The notes under the pieces: model-generated
The model's database searches: none
The model's input: only the letters and a program-made list of their open reading frames with translations
Told to the model about the DNA's origin: nothing
NCBI GenBank assembly: GCA_019419525.1
Contig: DXZU01000001.1
Span: forward strand, 83,619 to 147,618
Direction: 5' to 3'
DNA from: Collinsella sp.
GTDB taxonomy: Bacteria; Actinomycetota; Coriobacteriia; Coriobacteriales; Coriobacteriaceae
DNA: 64,000 nt
Position numbers and translations under genes: made by a program
Shown here: positions 17,833 through 26,491 of the stretch, piece after piece
Layout: each line of letters starts with the position of its first letter
Position numbering within the stretch: the first letter of the stretch is position 1

Positions 17833-18369
17833 ATGGCAGAGAACATCACCGCCCATATGGACAAGTCGCTCGAGTCCCTCAAGCATAACTTCTCCAAGGT
17901 CCGTACCGGTCGCGCCAACGCCAACATTCTGTCCGACATCACCGTTGATTATTACGGTGTCCCCACGCCGGTCACGCAGGTTGCCGCCGTCAAGACCCCC
18001 GAGGCTCATATGCTGCTCATCGAGCCGTGGGACAAGGCGCTCATCAACGCTATCGTCAAGGCCATCGGCGCTTCCGATCTGGGCATTACCCCCAACTCTG
18101 ATGGCGCCGTCGTTCGTCTGCCGTTCCCGGCGCCCACTGAGGAGCGCCGTCGCGAACTCGTCAAGGAGTGCCGCGAGTACGCCGAGCAGGCCAAGGTGTC
18201 TATCCGTAACATCCGTCGCGACTTCAACAATAAGCTCGAGCGCGATGAGGAGCTCACCGAGGACGATGTCCGTCGCGAGCAGGCCAAGGTCCAGAAGCAC
18301 ACCGATGAGTATGTCGCCAAGGTCGAGGAGCTTCTGAAGGAAAAAGAAGCCGAGGTCATGGAGATCTAA
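17833..18369 (+). CDS. frr: Ribosome recycling factor
   Basis: Splits post-termination ribosomes together with EF-G. The 178-residue protein is near the usual 185 and shows the RRF signatures LKHNFSKVRTGRANANIL, PTPVTQVAAVKTPE and ERRRELVKECREYAEQAKV. It starts 2 nt after the pyrH stop, with AGGAGG within the end of pyrH. Confidence 0.97.
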   Translation: MAENITAHMDKSLESLKHNFSKVRTGRANANILSDITVDYYGVPTPVTQVAAVKTPEAHMLLIEPWDKALINAIVKAIGASDLGITPNSDGAVVRLPFPAPTEERRRELVKECREYAEQAKVSIRNIRRDFNNKLERDEELTEDDVRREQAKVQKHTDEYVAKVEELLKEKEAEVMEI

Positions 18370-18370
18370 G

Positions 18371-19165
18371 GTGCAATACGACGAGCATAAACTGGTCGAG
18401 TACTTTGCCGACGCCCCTGCGGGCGTCGGTTTTTCCGACCTTGACCTCAATAACATTCCGCACCATATCTCGTGCATCATGGACGGCAACGGTCGTTGGG
18501 CCACGTCGCGCGGTCTTGCACGCACCGAGGGTCATAAGGCAGGTATCCTCTCGCTGCGCGAGATCATTACCGCCTGCGTGCGCCTGGGCGTCGACGTGCT
18601 TTCTGCCTATGCGTTTTCTACCGAAAACTGGAACCGTCCGCAGCATGAGGTCAACGTCTTGATGCATCTGTTTGCCAAGACGTTTATCGACGAGCTGCCT
18701 CTTCTGAAGCGCGAAAACGTGCGCGTTGTCTTTTTGGGCGACATTTCCGCGCTGCCCAAGAAGACCCGCGACGTTTTTGAACGCGGTCTTGCCGAGTGCG
18801 CCGATCACACCGGTATGACGCTGGCGCTTGCCGTCAACTACGGCGCGCGTGCCGAGATTACCCGCGCTGTCCGTCAGATTGCACTCGACGCTGCCGCCGG
18901 TAAGATCGATCCTGCCGCAATTGATGACGACATGGTGGCTTCCCACCTCTATACTGCCGGCCTTCCCGATCCTGAGCTTGTGATTCGCACCTCTGGTGAG
19001 CTGCGCCTTTCGAACTATCTGCTGTGGCAGGTGGCTTATTCCGAGTTCTACGTCACCGATACCTATTGGCCCGACTTTGATCGTTGGGGCCTTGTCGACG
19101 CCATTTTGGCCTATCAGGGCCGTGACCGTAGGTTTGGTGGACTGAGCAAGACCGAGGAGGCTTAA
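18371..19165 (+). CDS. uppS: Isoprenyl transferase (undecaprenyl diphosphate synthase)
   Basis: Adds isoprene units to farnesyl diphosphate, giving the C55 lipid carrier for peptidoglycan. The 264-residue product has the cis-prenyltransferase motif IMDGNGRWATSRGL (catalytic Asp), then SAYAFSTENWNRP and the C-terminal PDLVIRTSGE-like stretch (PELVIRTSGELRLSNYLLWQ). GTG start one base after frr. Works with dxr and ispG encoded downstream, which feed precursor supply. Confidence 0.96.
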   Translation: MQYDEHKLVEYFADAPAGVGFSDLDLNNIPHHISCIMDGNGRWATSRGLARTEGHKAGILSLREIITACVRLGVDVLSAYAFSTENWNRPQHEVNVLMHLFAKTFIDELPLLKRENVRVVFLGDISALPKKTRDVFERGLAECADHTGMTLALAVNYGARAEITRAVRQIALDAAAGKIDPAAIDDDMVASHLYTAGLPDPELVIRTSGELRLSNYLLWQVAYSEFYVTDTYWPDFDRWGLVDAILAYQGRDRRFGGLSKTEEA

Positions 19166-19167
19166 TC

Positions 19168-20067
19168 GTGTCCGATCGTCCCAAGGCATCTGCTCCCAAG
19201 ACGCCTGCGCGCAAAGCTGCCACTGCGGGAGCGCCTGCAGCGAAGAGCGGCACCGGTTCGTGGCTGGCGGGCTTTATTACCCGTGCCGCCGCCGGTATCG
19301 TCTACGCCGTTGTCTTTATCCTGTGCCTGGTTTTGGGTATCGTGCCCACGGCCATCTTTGTTTCTGTCATGAGCGGTCTGTGCTGCTATGAGTTTTTCCG
19401 TATGACAAGGCTCGATGGCAAGATGGCTAACGAGCGCATGGGTATCGCTGCCGCCGTACTCTTTCCGCTGTCGGCGTTGGGCGATTCGATGTTGCTGAAT
19501 GCCCTGCTTTTTGCCCTGATGCTCGCTGTGGGCATTTGGTATGTCTGGTCGCCGCGTACCCGCATCTCTGATGTGGCAGTGACGCTCATGGGTCCCATCT
19601 ACACTGGCTTTATGCTGTCGGCTATCGTGCTGCTGCGCGATGCCGTGCCCGGTTTTGCCGGTGCCCTGCTTTCAGTGGGCGTTTGCGCGTCCCTTTGGGT
19701 CTCCGATTCGTTTGCCTACATCGTGGGCAGCCGTATCGGCAAGCACAAGATGGTTCCCAAGATTTCTCCCAAAAAGAGCTGGGAGGGGTTTGTCGGCGGC
19801 ATCCTGGGCTCGGTTTTGATTTGGCTCATCCTGTGGGCGACGCACTTCTACAAGCTCAGCCTGCCCTATGCGCTGCTGTGCGGCGTGGTTGTGTCCATTC
19901 TGGGCGTTATCGGCGACCTTATCGAGTCGCGCATCAAGCGCGGTGTGGGCGTCAAGGATTCCGGCAACCTTATCCCGGGCCACGGCGGCATGCTCGATCG
20001 TAGCGATTCGCTTATCTTCGGCTGCATCACCGCGCAGCTGCTTTTGATGATCGGAGGCGTGCTGTAA
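19168..20067 (+). CDS. cdsA: Phosphatidate cytidylyltransferase
   Basis: Integral membrane enzyme that makes CDP-diacylglycerol from phosphatidate and CTP, the branch point of phospholipid synthesis. The 299-residue protein has about 30 Ala/Lys-rich cytoplasmic residues, then 7-8 hydrophobic segments. The C-terminal CdsA signature is visible as IKRGVGVKDSGNLIPGHGG followed by MLDRSDSL. GTG start 2 nt after uppS; its last base overlaps the dxr start. Confidence 0.95.
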   Translation: MSDRPKASAPKTPARKAATAGAPAAKSGTGSWLAGFITRAAAGIVYAVVFILCLVLGIVPTAIFVSVMSGLCCYEFFRMTRLDGKMANERMGIAAAVLFPLSALGDSMLLNALLFALMLAVGIWYVWSPRTRISDVAVTLMGPIYTGFMLSAIVLLRDAVPGFAGALLSVGVCASLWVSDSFAYIVGSRIGKHKMVPKISPKKSWEGFVGGILGSVLIWLILWATHFYKLSLPYALLCGVVVSILGVIGDLIESRIKRGVGVKDSGNLIPGHGGMLDRSDSLIFGCITAQLLLMIGGVL

Positions 20068-21254
20068 TGGCGTATCAGACCACCTACGGCCCCGATGGAC
20101 GCCTCCGTGTTGCCATCCTGGGTTGTACGGGCTCTATCGGCACCCAGGCGCTCGATGTGTGCCGCCAGCATGCCGATCGCCTGCAGGTGACGGCGCTGTC
20201 CGTTAACTCCAGTACCTCCGAGCTCGTTGCCGCTGCCCGCGAGTTCTCGGTTCCGGCGGTTGCCGTGGCCGATGTCGATCATGGCGATGACGCCGTGCTG
20301 CAGGAGTTGCCCGAGGGAACGAAGCTCGGCGTTGGCGCGCAGACGGTTTGCGAGCTCGCGCGTCGCGACGATGTCGACTGCGTGCTTGTCGCTATTGTGG
20401 GCGCCGCCGGTCTCGAGGCGAGCCATGCGGCCTTGACCTCGAATAAGCGCCTTGCCCTTGCCAACAAGGAGTCCCTCGTCGTCGGTGGCGACTTGCTTAT
20501 GCCGTTGGCGCAACCGGGCCAGCTTATTCCAGTCGACTCTGAGCACTCCGCCATTTACCAGTGCTATCTGGGGGAGAACCCGCGCGAGGCTCATTGTATT
20601 TGGCTCACCTGCTCGGGCGGTCCGTTCTTTGGCTGCACGCGCGACGAGCTCGATCGCGTGACGCGTGCCGATGCCCTCGCACATCCCACGTGGGCCATGG
20701 GCGCCAAGATCACCATCGACTCCGCCACCCTCATGAACAAGGGCCTGGAGCGCATTGAGGCCATGCATCTGTTTAACTGCGACCTCGATTTCATTAACGT
20801 GGTCGTGCAGCGTCAGTCCAAGATTCACTCTATGGTCGAGTTTGCCGACGGCTCCGTGATGGCGCATCTCGGTGCTTCCGACATGCGTATTCCCATCCAG
20901 TTCGCGTTCTCGTATCCCGAGCGTTGGGATACCCCGGCGCCTCGTATCGATTTCCGCGAGCTGGGGCAGCTCACGTTTGATGCTGCCGACATGGATACCT
21001 TCCGCTGTCTGGCACTGGCCGAGCGTGCCGGCAAGACGGGTGGCACCATGCCGTGCGTGCTCAATGCCGCCAACGAGGTCGCCGTCGATGCCTTCCTGCA
21101 CGATGGCTGCAGCTTTACCGATATCGATCGCATTGTGGAATCCTGCATGGATGCCCACGATATGCAGGCGGTCGATTCGTTTGAGCAGCTTCGCGACATC
21201 GATGCGTGGGCGCGTGAAAAGGCTGCGCAGGTACTCGCCGCAACCCGTTCCTAA
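20067..21254 (+). CDS. dxr: 1-deoxy-D-xylulose 5-phosphate reductoisomerase
   Basis: Second step of the MEP isoprenoid pathway: converts DXP to 2-C-methyl-D-erythritol 4-phosphate with NADPH. The 395-residue product has the NADPH-binding VAILGCTGSIGTQALDV, ALANKESLVVGGDL, PVDSEHSAIYQC and the metal-binding/flap region ITIDSATLMNKGLE. Overlaps cdsA by one base (TAATGG). Confidence 0.97.
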   Translation: MAYQTTYGPDGRLRVAILGCTGSIGTQALDVCRQHADRLQVTALSVNSSTSELVAAAREFSVPAVAVADVDHGDDAVLQELPEGTKLGVGAQTVCELARRDDVDCVLVAIVGAAGLEASHAALTSNKRLALANKESLVVGGDLLMPLAQPGQLIPVDSEHSAIYQCYLGENPREAHCIWLTCSGGPFFGCTRDELDRVTRADALAHPTWAMGAKITIDSATLMNKGLERIEAMHLFNCDLDFINVVVQRQSKIHSMVEFADGSVMAHLGASDMRIPIQFAFSYPERWDTPAPRIDFRELGQLTFDAADMDTFRCLALAERAGKTGGTMPCVLNAANEVAVDAFLHDGCSFTDIDRIVESCMDAHDMQAVDSFEQLRDIDAWAREKAAQVLAATRS

Positions 21255-21279
21255 CCCATAAGGATTGCTTTTTCGTTTT

Positions 21280-22641
21280 ATGGATACTGTTCTGAGCGTT
21301 CTCTCATCGGTCTTTTGGGGCCTGCTGATGCTTTCCGTCCTCGTGTTTTTGCACGAGGGCGGCCACTTTTTGGCGGCGCGTGCCTGCGGCGTCCGTGTGA
21401 CCGAGTTCTTTTTGGGCCTGCCGTGCCGCTTTGACATCCATTACACGTCGCGTCGCATTGGAACCAAGTTTGGCGTGACCCCGCTGCTGCTGGGTGGCTA
21501 CGCTGCCATCTGCGGTATGGATCCGACCGATGTCTCCTGCGCCGATCGCGTGCTCGCGGCTATCTACCGTCATGGTCGCGTGACCGTGGCCGACCTTGCT
21601 GTCGAGCTCGAGCTTTCCGAGGAGGATGTGCTCGAGGCTTGTGCTCTGTTGCTGGGCTGGGGCTCCATCGCTCCCTGGTATGAGGAAGGGGAGAAACCCT
21701 CGCCGAGCTACTATCCCACCAAGTATCAGACGCTGCCGCGAGACGCGGCGGGTTACACCACCTTTGACGGCCGCCGGTTCGATCGAGAGCATGCGACTGC
21801 CGAGGGCGATGTGTGGGAGCTGCCGTGCGGCGAGGCTGATTTCTTGGCGCAAGAGCGCTCGCACACTTATCTTGGCCAGGGCTTTCTCAAGCGCGCCTTT
21901 ATGCTGCTCGCGGGCATTCTCGTCAATATCCTGACGGGTTTTTTGCTGCTTATGAGCATCTATTCCATTGCGGGCGTCACCGTGCCGATCGATACCAACG
22001 TGATCGGTCAGGTTGACGAGGGGTCTATTGCCGCCAAGGCGGGTATCGAGGCTGGTGATGCGATCCTTTCGGTTGACGGTGTATCGTGCTCCACATGGAT
22101 GAACGTTTACGATGCCATCGGCAAGGCCGCCGGTAAGGACGATATCGCCATCGAGTACGAGCGTGACGGCAAGCAGCATTCGACCACGGTTGCGCTCAAA
22201 GAGGACGAGCGCCTAGGTGTGTATGCCTCTACGCAGGTAGTCCGTTTGGACCCCATCACCTCGGCGCGTCTGTCATTCTCCTATGTTGTGCAGACCGCGG
22301 AGGGCGTGATGCGCCTGCTCCAGCCGCAGCATACGATGGAGATTCTCGATCAGTCTTCTTCGATCGTGGGTATTAGCGTTATGTCCTCACAGGCTGCTGC
22401 TGCCGGTCCTGCCACATTCCTTTCGTTTGCCGCCCTCATTTCGTTCTCGCTTGGCTTTATGAACCTGCTGCCCATCCCACCACTCGATGGCGGCAAGCTG
22501 GTCATCGAGATCATTCAAAAGATTGCGGGCCGCGAGCTACCTCTCAAGGTCCAGACGATTGTGAGCTATGTGGGCATCGCGCTCTTTGCGCTGCTGTTTG
22601 TCTATATGCTTCGTTCCGACATCCTTCGATTTATTCTGTAG
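21280..22641 (+). CDS. rseP: RseP-type site-2 metalloprotease with inserted domain
   Basis: Intramembrane zinc protease (M50B). The motif HEGGHFLAAR is in the first transmembrane helix, a PDZ domain lies at about residues 240-320, and the last helices carry NLLPIPPLDGGKL. The segment between GGY (residue 74) and the second membrane helix (about 197) is about 115 residues instead of the usual 30-40. It includes a winged-helix-like stretch (about 87-125: DRVLAAIYRHGRVTVADLA and onwards). Start: ATG 21280 is preferred; TTG 21265 is in frame but touches the AAGGA site, which lies 15 nt before the ATG. Sits in the classic dxr-rseP-ispG order. Confidence 0.9.
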   Translation: MDTVLSVLSSVFWGLLMLSVLVFLHEGGHFLAARACGVRVTEFFLGLPCRFDIHYTSRRIGTKFGVTPLLLGGYAAICGMDPTDVSCADRVLAAIYRHGRVTVADLAVELELSEEDVLEACALLLGWGSIAPWYEEGEKPSPSYYPTKYQTLPRDAAGYTTFDGRRFDREHATAEGDVWELPCGEADFLAQERSHTYLGQGFLKRAFMLLAGILVNILTGFLLLMSIYSIAGVTVPIDTNVIGQVDEGSIAAKAGIEAGDAILSVDGVSCSTWMNVYDAIGKAAGKDDIAIEYERDGKQHSTTVALKEDERLGVYASTQVVRLDPITSARLSFSYVVQTAEGVMRLLQPQHTMEILDQSSSIVGISVMSSQAAAAGPATFLSFAALISFSLGFMNLLPIPPLDGGKLVIEIIQKIAGRELPLKVQTIVSYVGIALFALLFVYMLRSDILRFIL

Positions 22642-22654
22642 GGGAGTGTTTGGA

Positions 22655-23737
22655 TTGTCTTTATCCCATCCTTTGCCTCGCGAGTTGACGCGCCCCGTGC
22701 ATGTGGGCGGTGTGCAGATCGGTGGCGGCGCGCCGGTGGTGGTCCAATCCATGACCTGCACCGATACCGCTGATGCCCAGGCAACGCTTGCGCAAGTGTG
22801 CGCGTTGGCGCAGGCTGGCTGCGATATCGTGCGTGTGAGCGTGCCCACCGAGGCCGCGCTTGAGGGTTTCCGCACCATCTGTGCCGAGTCTCCGGTGCCA
22901 ATCGTTGCCGATATCCACTTTAACCACAAGCTGGCCATTGGCGCTGTGGAGGCCGGTGCCGCCAAGCTCCGCATCAATCCCGGTAATATCGGCGATTGGG
23001 CCAAGGTCGATGCTGTCATCGATGCCGCGGGTGCTGCGGGCTGCGCAATTCGCATCGGTGTCAACGCTGGTTCGCTTGAGCAGGATATCGCCGAGCGCGA
23101 CGACCTCACGCAGCCCGAAAAGCTCGTGATGTCGAGCGAGCGCTTCGTCAAGCACTTTGAGGACCGCGGCTTTACGAACATTGTGCTTTCGGCCAAGGCC
23201 CATAGCGTGCAAACGACGCTCGATACCTATCGAGCCCTGTCGCGTGAGATTCCCCACGTTCCGCTTCACCTGGGCGTGACGGAGGCGGGGACCAAGCTCC
23301 AGGGCACCATCAAGAGCTCTGTAGGCTTGGGTATCTTGCTTTCCGAAGGCATTGGCGACACCATGCGTGTGTCGCTCACAGCCGATCCGGTTGAGGAGCC
23401 GCCGGTTGCCTGGGGTATTCTGCAGTCGTTGGGCCTGCGTCGCCGTGGCCCCGAGATTGTCTCGTGCCCCACGTGCGCCCGCTGCCAGGTTAACCTTATT
23501 CCCATTGCCGAGGAAGTAACCGAGCGGCTTAAGAACTATACCGCGCCGCTTTCGATTGCCGTTATGGGATGTGCCGTTAATGGCCCCGGCGAGGCTTCTG
23601 ATGCCGACCTGGGCGTTGCTTGCGGACGTGGTCAGGCCTTGCTCTTTTCGCATGGCCAGATCATTGGTAAAGTAGCTGAGGACCAAATTGTCGACGCGCT
23701 TATGGCAGAGGTCGACAAGCTTATTGAGGAGAAATAA
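22655..23737 (+). CDS. ispG: 4-hydroxy-3-methylbut-2-enyl diphosphate synthase (flavodoxin/ferredoxin)
   Basis: [4Fe-4S] enzyme of the MEP pathway that turns MEcPP into HMBPP. TTG 22655 is chosen: GGGGAG lies 9 nt upstream, and longer frames run back into rseP. The 360-residue product has VQSMTCTDTADAQATL, DIHFNHKLA, the cluster ligands CPTCARCQVNL, and MGCAVNGPGEASDADLG. It lies between rseP and proS and is consistent with one long operon. Confidence 0.95.
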   Translation: MSLSHPLPRELTRPVHVGGVQIGGGAPVVVQSMTCTDTADAQATLAQVCALAQAGCDIVRVSVPTEAALEGFRTICAESPVPIVADIHFNHKLAIGAVEAGAAKLRINPGNIGDWAKVDAVIDAAGAAGCAIRIGVNAGSLEQDIAERDDLTQPEKLVMSSERFVKHFEDRGFTNIVLSAKAHSVQTTLDTYRALSREIPHVPLHLGVTEAGTKLQGTIKSSVGLGILLSEGIGDTMRVSLTADPVEEPPVAWGILQSLGLRRRGPEIVSCPTCARCQVNLIPIAEEVTERLKNYTAPLSIAVMGCAVNGPGEASDADLGVACGRGQALLFSHGQIIGKVAEDQIVDALMAEVDKLIEEK

Positions 23738-25459
<1,722 letters not shown>

Positions 25460-25489
25460 TCGACGATTTCGCTTGTAGTTCGATATGTG

Positions 25490-25542
25490 GGACGGCCCCG
25501 CATTTCTCCAATCGGGGAGATGCGGGGCCGTCCTATTATCTT
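25490..25542 (+). terminator. Terminator after proS
   Basis: A 20-bp hairpin with two G-T wobbles (arms 25490-25509 and 25514-25533, AATC loop) followed by TATTATCTT. Strong stem, imperfect T-tract. Confidence 0.85.
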
Positions 25543-25564
25543 GTAGCATCCTCGATATCTAAAA

Positions 25565-25602
25565 GGAAAACCCCACAGCCCATGCGAGCTGCGGGGTTTT
25601 CC
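25565..25602. terminator. Bidirectional terminator between convergent genes
   Basis: Arms GGAAAACCCCACAGC and GCTGCGGGGTTTTCC with one mismatch. Flanking A- and T-runs allow it to work in both directions; on the minus strand it would end the phosphotransferase transcript. Confidence 0.8.
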
Positions 25603-25637
25603 ATTATGCCTCCGATGCGAAATAAATCGCTCAGATA

Positions 25638-26402
25638 TTACTGATAATCGACGACGTCGATCCAGTTCTTCAGGAACTCATCGTTCACGTTGCGCTTACG
25701 AGCGAGCTCGGAAGCGGCGACGATGCTCGTCCACTGACGCACGACCTGCATGGGCATGTCGGCACGGTCGCAGTAGAGCTCCAGGTAGGCCTCGGCCTGG
25801 TCCTTGCTGTTGAGGGCAAAGAGCAGGTAGGTGGTGGCAACGTCGGCAGCAGGGGAGCCCTGGGTGGCGTGTGCCCAGTCGCACACATAGAGCTGGCCGT
25901 CGTCGCCGACGATGACGTTGGAGGGGTTGAAGTCGCCGTGGCAGACCTTGAACTCCTTGGTCATGCCGTCCAGACGCTCCTGAAGGTTGTAGCGCGTGGT
26001 GGCATTGAGCTGATCAAGGCTGTCGATCATGCGGGCGAACTTGTCGCGCTGACGGTTGAGCAGCGGGGAGGTGTAGCCGTGGATCTCGATCTGGAGGTCG
26101 ACGAACATCTCGAGGTACTCACCAAAGCGCTGGGGCTCGGCAGTCATCTTCTCGGCAAGGGTGGTGCCCGGAACCTTCTCGGTCACGAGCGCCCAGCCGT
26201 TGGCGTTCTCGAGCTGGGAAACCTCGAGAGCCTTGGGGCTGCGGATGCCGCACTCATTGATGCGGGCAAGATTCAAAGCCTCGTTGAACACGTCGGAGAC
26301 AGGCTTGGTCTCGTTAAAGACCTTGACGATCTTGTCGCCCAGGTCGTAAACGACCTTGTTGCCACGGCGGACGAGCTCGGTCTTGGAATCGGGTAGCAGC
26401 AT
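25638..26402 (-). CDS. Aminoglycoside phosphotransferase-fold (APH family) kinase, substrate unknown
   Basis: A 254-residue protein-kinase-like small-molecule phosphotransferase. Visible are a glycine-poor N-lobe with VYDLGDKIVKVF (the Lys pair likely contacts ATP), the catalytic-loop Brenner motif VCHGDFNPSNVI (Asp as base) and the metal-binding equivalent VCDWAHATQG. The family covers antibiotic, choline, homoserine and other sugar or amine kinases; nothing here indicates the substrate. It begins with AAAGGATGCAACC upstream of ATG (minus strand) and lies downstream of adhE in the same direction. A strong hairpin lies between them. No resistance role should be assumed. Confidence 0.8.
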   Translation of the reverse strand: MLLPDSKTELVRRGNKVVYDLGDKIVKVFNETKPVSDVFNEALNLARINECGIRSPKALEVSQLENANGWALVTEKVPGTTLAEKMTAEPQRFGEYLEMFVDLQIEIHGYTSPLLNRQRDKFARMIDSLDQLNATTRYNLQERLDGMTKEFKVCHGDFNPSNVIVGDDGQLYVCDWAHATQGSPAADVATTYLLFALNSKDQAEAYLELYCDRADMPMQVVRQWTSIVAASELARKRNVNDEFLKNWIDVVDYQ

Positions 26403-26436
26403 GGTTGCATCCTTTCAACGATGCGATAGAAGCGAC

Positions 26437-26471
26437 GGCGGGGGTGTGTGAAACACCCGTGCACCCCCGCC
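26437..26471. terminator. GC-rich hairpin between adhE and the phosphotransferase
   Basis: Ten-base perfect arms GGCGGGGGTG and CACCCCCGCC around a 15-nt loop. On the minus strand it follows adhE by about 20 nt but has no T-tract after it, so termination may be partial and the next gene may be read through. Confidence 0.55.
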
Positions 26472-26491
26472 GCAAAAAACCGTGCTAAAAA

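Noticed and set aside
25638..26402. Aminoglycoside-resistance gene
   Set aside because: Only the general APH kinase fold is visible; no feature points to an antibiotic substrate.
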